Assembly: GCF_019049285.1 (NCBI RefSeq)
Contig: NZ_JAGMUL010000039.1
Location: 25,554 to 89,553, forward strand
Source of the DNA: Streptomyces sp. AC550_RSS872
GTDB taxonomy: Bacteria; Actinomycetota; Actinomycetes; Streptomycetales; Streptomycetaceae
Reading direction: 5' to 3'
DNA length: 64,000 nt
The notes under the pieces are model-generated. The model was not told the origin of the DNA. It saw only the letters and a program-made list of their open reading frames with translations, and made no database searches. Below, in pieces: positions 9,449 through 18,065 of the stretch. Position numbers and translations under genes: made by a program. The stretch's first letter is position 1, and every line of letters starts with the position of its first letter.

Positions 9449-9530
9449 GACAGGGCGGAAAGTCTGAGAATTTCCGAAGAAAGCCGGCTCTGGCGTCTGC
9501 CCGTAATAATTCGGACGTACGTTCCTGCCT

Positions 9531-10595
9531 GTGACGGGACTCGGGGCGAACGGGCGGGACACGAACGGGGACGACGGCAGACACGCGGGCCTGCGGTCGA
9601 GGGTGCTGAAGACCGCCGGCCTCGTTCTCGCGGGCACCCTGCTGCTGGGCGTGGGCGCGGCGGGCTGGGCCTACTGGCACCTGAACGACAACATCAAGAG
9701 CGTCGACATCAACAGCGCCCTCGGCGACAACCGCCCACCCAGGGCGATGACGACACCGTCACCCGCGGCCTCGGCGTCCCCCCTGCCCACCGGATCCCTG
9801 AACATCCTGGTCCTGGGCTCGGACTCGCGCACCGGCGCCGAGAACCGGGAACTCGGCGGCGGCAGCAGCACCGGCGCCCGCTCGGACACGGCGATGGTGG
9901 TCCACATCGACGCCGGCCGCACGGAGGCGACGGTCGTCAGCGTCCCGCGCGACACCCTGGTCACCCGCCCCTCCTGCCCGCTGCCGTCGGGCGGCACCAC
10001 GCAGGAGGCGTACAACACCATGTTCAACAGCGCGTACGCCGTCGGGGGCCCCGTCTGCGCGGTGAAGACGGTCGAGTCGCTCACCGGTATCCGCATGGAC
10101 CACTATCTGGAGATCGACTTCTCGGGCTTCGCGAAGCTGGTGGACGCGCTGGGCGGCGTCACGGTGACCACGGACGAGGACATCGAGGACGAGGACAGCC
10201 ACCTGACGCTCACGGCGGGCACACACCACCTGGACGGCGAACAGGCCCTGGCGCTCGCCCGCACCCGGCACGGCATAGGCGACGGCAGCGACCTGGGCCG
10301 CATAGGCATGCAGCAGAACCTGGTGAAGGCCCTCCTGGACCGGATCTCCACCACCTCCCTCCTCACCGACCCCGCCCAGCTCTACCGCGTCGCCGACGCC
10401 GTGACGGCCGGCCTCACGACCGACACCGGCCTGGACTCCCTGAACGAACTGATGAGCCTCGGCCAGAGCCTGCGGGGGCTGACCTCGGACACGGTGCGGA
10501 CGGTGACGATGCCGGTGGCGCCGGCGCCGTCGGACCGCAACCGGGTGGTGGCGGAGCAGCCGGAGGCGGGGGAGTTGTGGGAGTCGTTGCGGTGA
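9531..10595 (+). CDS. LytR-CpsA-Psr (LCP) family protein
   Basis: A 354-residue membrane-anchored LCP protein. One transmembrane helix lies near residues 25-47, followed by an extracytoplasmic LCP domain with the expected blocks (LNILVLGSDSRTG, SDTAMVVHID, VVSVPRDTLV, GIRMDHYLEIDF, ALARTRH). LCP enzymes transfer undecaprenyl-linked glycopolymers to peptidoglycan. The C-terminus is short and lacks a LytR_C extension. The GTG start has no Shine-Dalgarno; a TAATAAT motif about 22 bases upstream suggests a very short leader. It is followed by a hairpin-free AT-rich stretch and then the DGPF gene. Confidence 0.9.
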   Translation: MTGLGANGRDTNGDDGRHAGLRSRVLKTAGLVLAGTLLLGVGAAGWAYWHLNDNIKSVDINSALGDNRPPRAMTTPSPAASASPLPTGSLNILVLGSDSRTGAENRELGGGSSTGARSDTAMVVHIDAGRTEATVVSVPRDTLVTRPSCPLPSGGTTQEAYNTMFNSAYAVGGPVCAVKTVESLTGIRMDHYLEIDFSGFAKLVDALGGVTVTTDEDIEDEDSHLTLTAGTHHLDGEQALALARTRHGIGDGSDLGRIGMQQNLVKALLDRISTTSLLTDPAQLYRVADAVTAGLTTDTGLDSLNELMSLGQSLRGLTSDTVRTVTMPVAPAPSDRNRVVAEQPEAGELWESLR

Positions 10596-10627
10596 GAAAA
10601 AGAATCTCCGCGGAAATCCGGTGAGTG

Positions 10628-10654
10628 TGTCGATCCGGCGGTCTCCCGTTCGAC
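10628..10654 (+). promoter_or_regulatory. candidate ECF42-type promoter for the DGPF gene
   Basis: TGTCGA (10628-10633) and CGAC (10651-10654) are separated by 17 bases, 53 bases before the DGPF-protein start. From memory the published ECF42 target motif is TGTCGA at -35 with CGA/TC at -10. The sigma factor encoded immediately downstream belongs to that group, so autoregulation through the partner gene is likely. Confidence 0.55.
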
Positions 10655-10706
10655 GCAGGGGTGAAAGGCCGGGGAAGGACCCGGTCGCCGAACCCGAGGA
10701 GTCACC

Positions 10707-11060
10707 ATGCCGCGCTACCTCTCCATGATCCGTGTCGACGAGTCGGCCGCCGCCCAGGGCCCCAGCGACGAGCTGATGCAGCGGATGGGCGAGCTGATCG
10801 AGGAGATGACCAAGGCGGGCGTCCTGCTGGACACCGCCGGGCTGACCCCGACCGCCCAGGGGACCCGGGTGCACTACGAGGGCGGGCAGCTGTCCGTGAC
10901 CGACGGGCCGTTCACCGAGACCAAGGAGGTCATCGGCGGATACGCGCTCATGCAGTGCAAGGACCGGGCCGAGGCGATCGAGTGGACCAAGCGGTTCCTG
11001 AAGATCCACGAGGAGCACTGGACCATGACGTGCGAGGTGCGGGAGATCGTGGAGGGCTGA
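10707..11060 (+). CDS. YCII/DGPF-domain protein partner of the ECF42 sigma factor
   Basis: A 117-residue cytoplasmic protein of the YCII-related (DGPF) family, a small alpha/beta ferredoxin-like fold. The signature DGPFTETKEVIGGY is present. GAGGAG lies upstream of the ATG at good spacing. DGPF proteins are the conserved genomic partners of ECF42 sigma factors, and a matching promoter lies just upstream. They are predicted targets of the sigma factor and may sense or modify a metabolite, but their biochemical role is not established. It ends 59 bases before the sigma gene. Confidence 0.88.
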   Translation: MPRYLSMIRVDESAAAQGPSDELMQRMGELIEEMTKAGVLLDTAGLTPTAQGTRVHYEGGQLSVTDGPFTETKEVIGGYALMQCKDRAEAIEWTKRFLKIHEEHWTMTCEVREIVEG

Positions 11061-11119
11061 GCCCCCGCCGGTCGGATCCTCCTTGGCGGCAGGGCCGCAG
11101 GGGTGTCTGATGGTGAGCT

Positions 11120-12430
11120 GTGCAACCGCAGCCCCAGCCCACCGCAGACACCCACGGCACCGCAGACACCCGTGTCCCCCGGCACGACACCACAGCGGCT
11201 GCCGTCGAGACCGTCTTCCGCATCGAGTCCCCCCGCGTCATCGCCGCCGTCGCCCGCACCGTCCGCGACATCGGCATCGCCGAGGAGCTCGCGCAGGACG
11301 CGCTGGTCGCCGCGCTGGAGCAGTGGCCGCGCGACGGTGTTCCCGACAACCCCGGCGCCTGGCTCATGGCCACCGCCGGACACCGCGCCGTCGACCTGGT
11401 CCGCCGGCGCGAGAACTACGCCCGCAAGCTCGCGGAGATCGGCCGCGACCTGGAGACGACGGCACCGCCCGAGGAGCCGCCCGACCCCGAGGACATCGAC
11501 GACGACCTGCTCCGCCTGGTCTTCACCGCCTGCCACCCGGTCCTGTCGCCGGAGGCCCGCATCGCCCTCACCCTGCGCCTCCTCGGTGGCCTGACCACCC
11601 CGGAGATCGCCCGGGCGTTCCTGGTCCCGGAACCGACCGTGGCCCAGCGCATCGTCCGCGCCAAACGCACGCTCGCGACCAAGAACGTCGCCTTCGAGGT
11701 CCCCTACGGCCCCGACCGCGAGGCCCGCCTCGGCTCGGTCCTCGACGTCATCTACCTGATCTTCAACGAGGGCTACGCCGCCACGGCCGGCGACGACTGG
11801 CTGCGCCCGGCGCTGTGCGAGGACGCCCTGCGCCTGGCCCGCGTGCTGTCCGGTCTCATGCCGAAGGAGCCGGAGGTGCACGCCCTGACCGCCCTCCTGG
11901 AGTTCCAGGCGTCCCGCACGGCGGCCCGCACCGGCCCCTCCGGCGAGCCGGTCCTGCTCAAGGACCAGAACCGCCGCCGCTGGAACCGCATGCTCATCGC
12001 CCGCGGCATCACGGCCCTGTCCCGCGCGGACGCCACGGCCACGGGAGCCCCCGGCCCGTACGCCCTCCAGGCCGCCATCGCCGCCTGCCACGCGCACGCG
12101 TACACGTACGAGGAGACCGACTGGAAGACCATCGCCACCCTGTACGGCCTCCTCGCCGCCCGGTCCCCCTCCCCGGTCGTCGAGCTGAACCGCGCGGTCG
12201 CCGTCTCGATGTCCGAGGGCCCGGGACCGGCCCTGCACATCATCGACACCCTCGCCACGGAGGCGGCGCTGCGGGACTACCACTTGTTGCCGAGCGTGCG
12301 GGGGGATCTGCTGTTGCGTCTCGGTCGTACGGCGGAGGCGCGGGCGGAGTTCGAACGGGCGGCGGCGCTCACGCGTAACGGGCCGGAGCGGGCGATGCTG
12401 CTCAGGCGTGCGGCGGCTGCGGCGGAGTGA
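11120..12430 (+). CDS. ECF RNA polymerase sigma factor, ECF42 type with C-terminal TPR extension
   Basis: A 436-residue sigma factor. Region 2 lies at about residues 27-72 (VFRIESPRVIAAVARTV, AEELAQDALVAALEQWP) and region 4 at about 132-186 (LTLRLLGGLTTPEIARAFLV). Instead of ending there, as most ECF sigmas do, it carries some 230 more residues of helical TPR-like repeats (ELNRAVAVSM, GRTAEARAEFERA). That extension defines ECF42, a group without an anti-sigma factor, where the C-terminal domain is needed for activity. It pairs with the DGPF gene upstream. The start is GTG with a poor ribosome site. The first 20 residues are low in conservation, so a start slightly further in is possible. Confidence 0.9.
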   Translation: MQPQPQPTADTHGTADTRVPRHDTTAAAVETVFRIESPRVIAAVARTVRDIGIAEELAQDALVAALEQWPRDGVPDNPGAWLMATAGHRAVDLVRRRENYARKLAEIGRDLETTAPPEEPPDPEDIDDDLLRLVFTACHPVLSPEARIALTLRLLGGLTTPEIARAFLVPEPTVAQRIVRAKRTLATKNVAFEVPYGPDREARLGSVLDVIYLIFNEGYAATAGDDWLRPALCEDALRLARVLSGLMPKEPEVHALTALLEFQASRTAARTGPSGEPVLLKDQNRRRWNRMLIARGITALSRADATATGAPGPYALQAAIAACHAHAYTYEETDWKTIATLYGLLAARSPSPVVELNRAVAVSMSEGPGPALHIIDTLATEAALRDYHLLPSVRGDLLLRLGRTAEARAEFERAAALTRNGPERAMLLRRAAAAAE

Positions 12431-12453
12431 GGCCGAGCGTTTCGCCGTGGCGT

Positions 12454-12493
12454 GACCGGCCGTCGTCCGGCTGCCGCGCCGTTGTGGCCGGTC
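12454..12493. terminator. weak hairpin between convergent genes
   Basis: GACCGGCC (12454-12461) pairs with GGCCGGTC (12486-12493) across a 24-base loop. It lies between the ECF42 gene and the convergent methyltransferase gene, the expected place for a shared terminator, but the loop is long and no T tract follows. Confidence 0.35.
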
Positions 12494-12498
12494 GCGCT

Positions 12499-13668
12499 TC
12501 AGACCGGCCGGCCCACCAGCATCGTCGGTGCCCCCGCCACCCGGGTCAGGAACACCGTCGCGGAGTTCGGTCCCTGAGGCTTGACCTTCTTCCGCAGCTC
12601 CTCCGGCTCTACGGCCGACCCTCGCTTCTTCACCGTCAGGACGCCGACCTCCCGCTCCCGCAGCAGAGCCCTCAACTTCTTTACGTTGAAGGGAAGCTGG
12701 TCGGTGATCTCGTACGCCGTCGCACAGGGCGTCGGCCGTAGCTCGTCCGCCGTGATGTACGCGATGGTCGCGTCGATCAGTCCGGCGTCCAGTTCGGCGG
12801 CGACCTCGGCGACCAGGTGGGCGCGGATGGCGGCGCCGTCGGGTTCGTACAAGTACCGTCCGACGGGCCGGACTTCGGGATCGGGCAGGCCACGGGAGAG
12901 CAGTGTGCGCGGCCCCGGCAGCAGGGTGGCGCGGATCGCCCCGGGGCGGGTGCCGAACCACAGCACCGCCTCCTTGACGTCCCCGCCGTCCGAGATCCAC
13001 TCGGCCTCGGCGTCCTGCGGGATCGCCTCGTGGGGGATGCCGGGCGCGATCTTCAGCGCGGCACAGGGCGCTTTGCCGGCCGCCTCCACGGCCCAGGACA
13101 GCGGCGGTGAGTACGCCTCGGGATCGAAGATCCGGCCGCGGCCGCCGCGTCGGGCGGGGTCGACGAACACGGCGTCGTAGCCGGCCGTATCGACGCCCAT
13201 GACATCCGCCTCGCGCACCTCGACGAGGTCGGCAAGCCCCAGGACCTCCGCATTCGCCCGCGCCACCGCCACCGTCACTGGATCCCGGTCCACCGCCAGC
13301 ACCCGGATCCCGGCCCGCGCCAACGCGAGGGCGTCACCGCCGATCCCGCAGCACAGGTCGGCGACCGACCCGGCCCCCAGCGCCTTCATCCGCGCGGCGC
13401 GGTAGGCCGCCACGCTCGCCCGCGTCGACTGCTCGACCCCGTTCGGCGTGAAGAACATCCGCCCCGCGTCCGCCGCCCCGAACTTCGCCACCGCCCGCTG
13501 CCGCAGCCGCGCCTGCCCGAGCGCCGCCGACACCAGTTCGGCGGGGTGTTCGCGGCGCAGGCGGGTGGCGACTGCGAGTTCGTCGGCGGGATCGGTGTCG
13601 CGTACGGCGTCGAGGAGGGCACGGCCCTCGGGGGTGAGGAGCGCGGAGAAGGAGGCGAGGTCGTTCAC
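12499..13668 (-). CDS. class I SAM-dependent methyltransferase with THUMP-like C-terminal domain
   Basis: A 389-residue predicted nucleic-acid or small-molecule methyltransferase. The SAM-binding motif I is clear (VADLCCGIGGDALALARAG), followed by an acidic loop (VLAVDRDP) and a catalytic-type motif (DAVFVDPARRGG). The C-terminal ~90 residues (AYEITDQLPFNVKKLRALL, VKKRGSAVEPEEL) match the THUMP-like domain found in this actinobacterial family, which hints at RNA as substrate. The DPARR motif is typical of the family, but no target has been shown. The GTG start lacks a strong Shine-Dalgarno. It is divergent from the deacetylase pair. Confidence 0.85.
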   Translation of the reverse strand: MNDLASFSALLTPEGRALLDAVRDTDPADELAVATRLRREHPAELVSAALGQARLRQRAVAKFGAADAGRMFFTPNGVEQSTRASVAAYRAARMKALGAGSVADLCCGIGGDALALARAGIRVLAVDRDPVTVAVARANAEVLGLADLVEVREADVMGVDTAGYDAVFVDPARRGGRGRIFDPEAYSPPLSWAVEAAGKAPCAALKIAPGIPHEAIPQDAEAEWISDGGDVKEAVLWFGTRPGAIRATLLPGPRTLLSRGLPDPEVRPVGRYLYEPDGAAIRAHLVAEVAAELDAGLIDATIAYITADELRPTPCATAYEITDQLPFNVKKLRALLREREVGVLTVKKRGSAVEPEELRKKVKPQGPNSATVFLTRVAGAPTMLVGRPV

Positions 13669-13758
13669 CGGGCCATTGTCGGCCAGTCGGTGGATGGTCC
13701 GCGGCCGGCGGCGGTGTCGGCCGGGCTTCCGGGTGAGTGCCTGCGAAGATCCGGCACC

Positions 13759-14805
13759 ATGCGACTAGTAGTACAAAATGACAAAAGTCACCACAATGGG
13801 GCAGCGTCGAGGCATCGCCGTGGGAGACCCGGGCGTGCCGGTTTCCGCGGCGGACTCGCCGCGCTGGCCGCGGCGGCCATCGCCTCGGGCTGCACACCGG
13901 CCGGTGCCCCGGGAGGTCCAGGAGGCCAGGTCGGCCCGGGCGGCACCGGCACGGCAGGCCCCACCCCGGCCACCTCGCCGACCCCCAGCGGGCAGCCCCT
14001 CAAGGCGCCACCCCCGGGCACCACGCAGAACCCGCCCGCCACCCAGGAAGAACCCCGTCGGTTCCGGTCGGGAAAGTCCGCCCTCGCCGCCCGGGCCGCC
14101 GCGGCGAGACGCTGGGGCCTGGCGAGAATCCCCCTCACGCCCCCGCCGCCCCCCGCCACCAAGCCGAAGATCACCACCCGCGAGGGCTTCGAGGTCGACG
14201 GGCACGAGGAACTGGGCCTCCCGCCGGTCTTCACCACCATCCCCACCAGGCAGCGGGTCGTCTTCCTCACGATCGACGACGGCGCCGAGAAGGACCCGGC
14301 CTTCCTGCGGATGATGAACGACCTGCACGTGCCGTACACCGCCTTCCTCAGCAACTACCTGATCAAGGACGACTACGGCTATTTCAAGCGCATGCAGCGC
14401 GACGGCGTCGCCCTGAACAACCACACCCTGCACCACCCCTACCTGCCGGGGCTCTCCTACCGCCGCCAGCAGTACGAGATCTGCGCCATGCAGGACGTGA
14501 TCGAGGAGCGCTACGGCAAGCGCCCGCTGCTGTTCCGCCCGCCCTTCGGGAACTACAACCGGGACAGCCTGCGCGCCGCGAAGTCGTGCGGCGTCAAGTA
14601 CGTCCCGCTGTGGAACGAGGAGGTCTTCGTCGATCACTGGGACTACCGCGAGTGGGACCGGAAGATCCGACCGGGTGACATCGTCCTCACGCACTTCCGG
14701 GGCAGGGACGACTGGAAGGGCACAATGCCGGACATGATCCGCCGGTTCCTGAACAAGGTCACGGCCGAGGGGTACGCGGTGGCCCGGCTGGAGGACTACC
14801 TGTGA
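13759..14805 (+). CDS. polysaccharide deacetylase (NodB homology) lipoprotein, first of a tandem pair
   Basis: A 348-residue exported carbohydrate esterase family 4 protein, predicted to remove N- or O-acetyl groups from peptidoglycan or another wall glycan. NodB motifs are intact: TIDDG (metal and base Asp173/Asp174), HTLHH (metal His) and RPPFGNYN. The N-terminus has an Arg-rich segment then an Ala-rich helix ending ASGC, a plausible but weak lipobox, so it may be a Tat-type lipoprotein. A Pro-rich linker follows. I start at the ATG at 13759; the frame is open further upstream inside the opposite gene, but that part looks non-coding. Its stop overlaps the start of the second deacetylase (GTGA), so the two are co-translated. 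Confidence 0.87.
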   Translation: MRLVVQNDKSHHNGAASRHRRGRPGRAGFRGGLAALAAAAIASGCTPAGAPGGPGGQVGPGGTGTAGPTPATSPTPSGQPLKAPPPGTTQNPPATQEEPRRFRSGKSALAARAAAARRWGLARIPLTPPPPPATKPKITTREGFEVDGHEELGLPPVFTTIPTRQRVVFLTIDDGAEKDPAFLRMMNDLHVPYTAFLSNYLIKDDYGYFKRMQRDGVALNNHTLHHPYLPGLSYRRQQYEICAMQDVIEERYGKRPLLFRPPFGNYNRDSLRAAKSCGVKYVPLWNEEVFVDHWDYREWDRKIRPGDIVLTHFRGRDDWKGTMPDMIRRFLNKVTAEGYAVARLEDYL

Positions 14806-15650
14806 GGCCGACGCCAAGGCTGCGCGTCGTGTCGGCCGTGGTCCTGGCAGCCGTCGTCCTGGCGTCCGCCCTGCTCACCGGCTGCGCCCGGCCGACGGCG
14901 ACGGTGGCTCCCGAGGCAGGCCCGTCCCACGAGCGGTCACACAGCGCCCGCTCGGCAAAGGGCCCGACGCACGCCGCCCAGCCCTACCGCCGCTGGGGCC
15001 TGACCGCCCCGCTCCCCGCACCGCCGTCCCCGCCGGCCCGACGGCTGCGACTCCCCGACGCCGATCCGCTGCCCGTCGTGCACCGCGTCCCGACCCGCGA
15101 CAAGGTCGTCTTCCTCACCTACGACGACGGCGCCGAGAAGGACCCCCGCTTCGTCGACCTGGTCCGTGAACTACGGCTGCCCGTCAGCATGTTCCTCACG
15201 GACAGCGTGGTCGGCCCGGGCTACGGCCACTTCGCCCGCCTGCGCTCGGTGGGCGCCTCCATCCAGAACCACACCCTCGACCACGCCGCCCTGCGCGGGC
15301 TGCCGTACACCGGCCAGCGCGCCGAGATCTGCGGCCAGCAGAACAAACTCCGCGCCCGCTTCGGCATCCGCCCCCGCCTCTTCCGCCCGCCCTACGGCAC
15401 GTACGACACCACCACGCTCCGCGCGGCGAGGGACTGCGGCATCACGGCGGTCACCCTGTGGCGGGCCGCGATGGAGGCCGACGGCGAACTCACCTACGCC
15501 CACGGCCCCGCCCACCTCCGCCCCGGCGACATCATCTCCGTCCCCTCCGGCGAACCGACAGGCCGGTCCCTGAGAGACCGCACGACGAGGCTGCTGCGCG
15601 ACATCCAGGGGAGAGGCCTGACGGTAGCCCGCTTGGAGGACTACATCTGA
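14802..15650 (+). CDS. polysaccharide deacetylase (NodB homology) lipoprotein, second of a tandem pair
   Basis: A 282-residue paralogue of the preceding gene. It has a clean lipoprotein signal (VVLASALLTGC) and intact NodB motifs: TYDDG (Asp108/Asp109), HTLDH and RPPYGTYD. It begins with GTG inside the stop of the first gene, so the pair forms one translational unit. Both share the phrase DDGAEKDP and the C-terminal VARLEDY, which points to an ancient duplication. They differ in linker length and in motif 2 (HH versus DH), so substrate preference may differ. It acts outside the membrane on wall glycans; the exact substrate is unknown. Confidence 0.88.
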   Translation: MRPTPRLRVVSAVVLAAVVLASALLTGCARPTATVAPEAGPSHERSHSARSAKGPTHAAQPYRRWGLTAPLPAPPSPPARRLRLPDADPLPVVHRVPTRDKVVFLTYDDGAEKDPRFVDLVRELRLPVSMFLTDSVVGPGYGHFARLRSVGASIQNHTLDHAALRGLPYTGQRAEICGQQNKLRARFGIRPRLFRPPYGTYDTTTLRAARDCGITAVTLWRAAMEADGELTYAHGPAHLRPGDIISVPSGEPTGRSLRDRTTRLLRDIQGRGLTVARLEDYI

Positions 15651-15727
15651 CAGAACTTCCAGGCGCCGCCCAGCCCCGCCGGCCCGTCCGGCGTTCGAGG
15701 ACGAGGCCGTTCAGGCCGATAGGGGGT

Positions 15728-15746
15728 CTGGGGGCGCAGCCCCCAG
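15728..15746. terminator. GC-rich hairpin after the deacetylase pair
   Basis: CTGGGGGC (15728-15735) pairs perfectly with GCCCCCAG (15739-15746) around a 3-base loop. The motif with flanking GGGTCTGGGGGC is, from memory, a common dispersed intergenic hairpin in Streptomyces. It lies 78 bases after the second deacetylase stop and likely ends that transcript. Confidence 0.55.
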
Positions 15747-15810
15747 GACGGTCAGGGCGACGCCGGTCACCCGAAACCCGGCTCAGCCGGCGCGGCGAAC
15801 GCGCCGCGAA

Positions 15811-15837
15811 TTAGCAGTCCGCTTGACCGAGTGCTAA
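15811..15837. promoter_or_regulatory. CIRCE operator 1 (HrcA binding site)
   Basis: TTAGCAGTC, nine bases, then GAGTGCTAA: the CIRCE consensus TTAGCACTC-N9-GAGTGCTAA with a single mismatch in the left arm. It overlaps the -35 hexamer TTGACC, so bound HrcA would block polymerase directly. Confidence 0.9.
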
Positions 15838-15850
15838 CCCCCGCCATAGT
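15823..15850 (+). promoter_or_regulatory. groES-groEL1 promoter
   Basis: TTGACC (15823-15828), a 16-base spacer and CATAGT (15845-15850) form a vegetative sigma-HrdB-type promoter. The predicted start site near 15857 lies at the left edge of the second CIRCE element. Confidence 0.75.
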
Positions 15851-15858
15851 CTCGGCTC

Positions 15859-15883
15859 TGGCACTCGGCAGATGAGAGTGCCA
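15859..15883. promoter_or_regulatory. CIRCE operator 2 (HrcA binding site)
   Basis: TGGCACTC, the nine-base spacer GGCAGATGA, and GAGTGCCA form a perfect inverted repeat with CIRCE geometry. It sits at the predicted transcription start, so two HrcA operators flank the groES promoter. Confidence 0.9.
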
Positions 15884-15983
15884 ACTACGCGACGGGCAGG
15901 TCCGGCACCCGCGACGACGGATCCACCTGGTCGCCACCTCAGACAGTTAGCCCCGTGAGATCTCCGAAGGGGGAGGTCGGATC

Positions 15984-16292
15984 GTGACGACCACCAGCTC
16001 CAAGGTTGCCATCAAGCCGCTCGAGGACCGCATTGTGGTCCAGCCGCTCGACGCCGAGCAGACCACCGCCTCTGGCCTGGTCATCCCGGACACCGCCAAG
16101 GAGAAGCCCCAGGAGGGCGTCGTCCTGGCCGTGGGCCCGGGCCGCTTCGAGAACGGCGAGCGTCTGCCGCTCGACGTCAAGACCGGCGACATCGTGCTGT
16201 ACAGCAAGTACGGCGGCACCGAGGTGAAGTACAACGGCGAGGAGTACCTCGTCCTCTCGGCTCGCGACGTGCTCGCGATCATCGAGAAGTAG
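15984..16292 (+). CDS. groES: co-chaperonin GroES
   Basis: A 102-residue Cpn10 subunit. The heptameric lid closes the GroEL cage during ATP-driven folding in the cytoplasm. It has the family start (VAIKPLEDRIVVQ), the mobile-loop region (EQTTASGLVIPDTAKEKPQ) and the C-terminal LVLSARDVLAII. The GTG start is preceded by GGGGGAGG at good spacing. The long leader carries two CIRCE elements, so the gene is repressed by HrcA and induced on heat shock together with groEL1, 131 bases downstream. Confidence 0.98.
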   Translation: MTTTSSKVAIKPLEDRIVVQPLDAEQTTASGLVIPDTAKEKPQEGVVLAVGPGRFENGERLPLDVKTGDIVLYSKYGGTEVKYNGEEYLVLSARDVLAIIEK

Positions 16293-16422
16293 TTCACCCG
16301 AAGCACCTTCTGAAGCACCTTTTGCTTCCAGCTGCGCCCCTGGCCCCCGCGACCACACAAGAAGCCGGGCGCCCGGGGCGCAGTGCCTTTTTCACCCACA
16401 TTCCGAGAGGGCTCCCGCTGTC

Positions 16423-18051
16423 ATGGCGAAGATCCTGAAGTTCGACGAGGACGCCCGTCGCGCCCTCGAGCGCGGCGTCAACAAGCTGGCCGACACGGTC
16501 AAGGTGACGATCGGCCCCAAGGGCCGCAACGTCGTCATCGACAAGAAGTTCGGCGCGCCCACCATCACCAACGACGGCGTCACCATCGCCCGTGAGGTCG
16601 AGGTCGAGGACCCGTACGAGAACCTCGGCGCCCAGCTGGTGAAGGAGGTGGCGACCAAGACCAACGACATCGCGGGTGACGGTACGACCACCGCCACCGT
16701 GCTGGCCCAGGCGCTGGTCCGCGAGGGCCTGAAGAACGTCGCCGCCGGCGCCTCCCCGGCCGCCCTGAAGAAGGGCATCGACGCGGCCGTGGCCGCGGTC
16801 TCCGAGGAGCTCCTCGCGACCGCCCGCCCGATCGACGAGAAGTCCGACATCGCCGCCGTGGCCGGCCTGTCCGCCCAGGACAGCCAGGTCGGCGAGCTCA
16901 TCGCCGAGGCGATGGACAAGGTCGGCAAGGACGGTGTCATCACCGTCGAGGAGTCCAACACCTTCGGTCTGGAGCTGGACTTCACCGAGGGCATGGCCTT
17001 CGACAAGGGCTACCTGTCGCCGTACTTCGTGACGGACCAGGAGCGCATGGAGGCCGTCCTGGAGGACCCGTACATCCTCATCAACCAGGGCAAGATCTCC
17101 TCCATCCAGGACCTGCTGCCGCTGCTGGAGAAGGTCATCCAGGCCGGTGCCTCCAAGCCGCTGCTGATCATCGCCGAGGACGTCGAGGGCGAGGCCCTGT
17201 CGACCCTGGTCGTGAACAAGATCCGCGGCACCTTCAACGCGGTCGCCGTCAAGGCCCCCGGCTTCGGTGACCGCCGCAAGGCGATGCTCCAGGACATGGC
17301 GACCCTGACCGGCGCCGAGGTCATCTCCGAGGAGGTCGGCCTCAAGCTCGACCAGGTCGGCCTCGAGGTGCTGGGCTCCGCCCGCCGCATCACCGTCACC
17401 AAGGACGACACCACGATCGTCGACGGCGCCGGCAAGTCCGACGCCGTCCAGGGCCGCGTCGCCCAGATCAAGGCCGAGATCGAGAACACCGACTCCGACT
17501 GGGACCGCGAGAAGCTCCAGGAGCGCCTCGCGAAGCTGGCCGGCGGCGTGTGCGTGATCAAGGTCGGCGCCGCCACCGAGGTGGAGCTGAAGGAGAAGAA
17601 GCACCGTCTGGAGGACGCCATCTCCGCGACCCGCGCCGCGGTCGAGGAGGGCATCGTCTCCGGTGGTGGCTCCGCGCTGGTCCACGCCGTCAAGGTCCTC
17701 GAGGGCAACCTCGGCAAGACCGGCGACGAGGCCACCGGTGTCGCGGTCGTCCGCAAGGCCGCCGTCGAGCCGCTGCGCTGGATCGCCGAGAACGCCGGCC
17801 TGGAGGGCTACGTCATCACCTCCAAGGTCGCCGAGCTCGACAAGGGCCAGGGCTTCAACGCCGCGACCGGCGAGTACGGCGACCTGGTCAAGGCCGGCGT
17901 CATCGACCCGGTCAAGGTCACCCGCTCCGCCCTGGAGAACGCCGCCTCCATCGCCTCCCTCCTCCTGACGACCGAGACCCTGGTCGTCGAGAAGAAGGAA
18001 GAGGAAGAGCCGGCCGCCGCCGGTGGCCACGGCCACGGGCACGCCCACTGA
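16423..18051 (+). CDS. groEL1: 60 kDa chaperonin GroEL1 with His-rich tail
   Basis: A 542-residue Cpn60 subunit forming the tetradecameric folding chamber with GroES. Diagnostic segments include the ATP-binding GDGTTTATVLAQ and the C-terminal equatorial domain. The last residues are Gly/His-rich (GHGHGHAH) rather than the usual GGM repeats. This is typical of the groES-linked copy in actinobacteria; the second copy, groEL2, is elsewhere. The gene is co-transcribed with groES under CIRCE/HrcA control, and a strong hairpin follows 15 bases after the stop. Confidence 0.98.
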   Translation: MAKILKFDEDARRALERGVNKLADTVKVTIGPKGRNVVIDKKFGAPTITNDGVTIAREVEVEDPYENLGAQLVKEVATKTNDIAGDGTTTATVLAQALVREGLKNVAAGASPAALKKGIDAAVAAVSEELLATARPIDEKSDIAAVAGLSAQDSQVGELIAEAMDKVGKDGVITVEESNTFGLELDFTEGMAFDKGYLSPYFVTDQERMEAVLEDPYILINQGKISSIQDLLPLLEKVIQAGASKPLLIIAEDVEGEALSTLVVNKIRGTFNAVAVKAPGFGDRRKAMLQDMATLTGAEVISEEVGLKLDQVGLEVLGSARRITVTKDDTTIVDGAGKSDAVQGRVAQIKAEIENTDSDWDREKLQERLAKLAGGVCVIKVGAATEVELKEKKHRLEDAISATRAAVEEGIVSGGGSALVHAVKVLEGNLGKTGDEATGVAVVRKAAVEPLRWIAENAGLEGYVITSKVAELDKGQGFNAATGEYGDLVKAGVIDPVKVTRSALENAASIASLLLTTETLVVEKKEEEEPAAAGGHGHGHAH

Positions 18052-18065
18052 GCCCAGCGCTCGAA

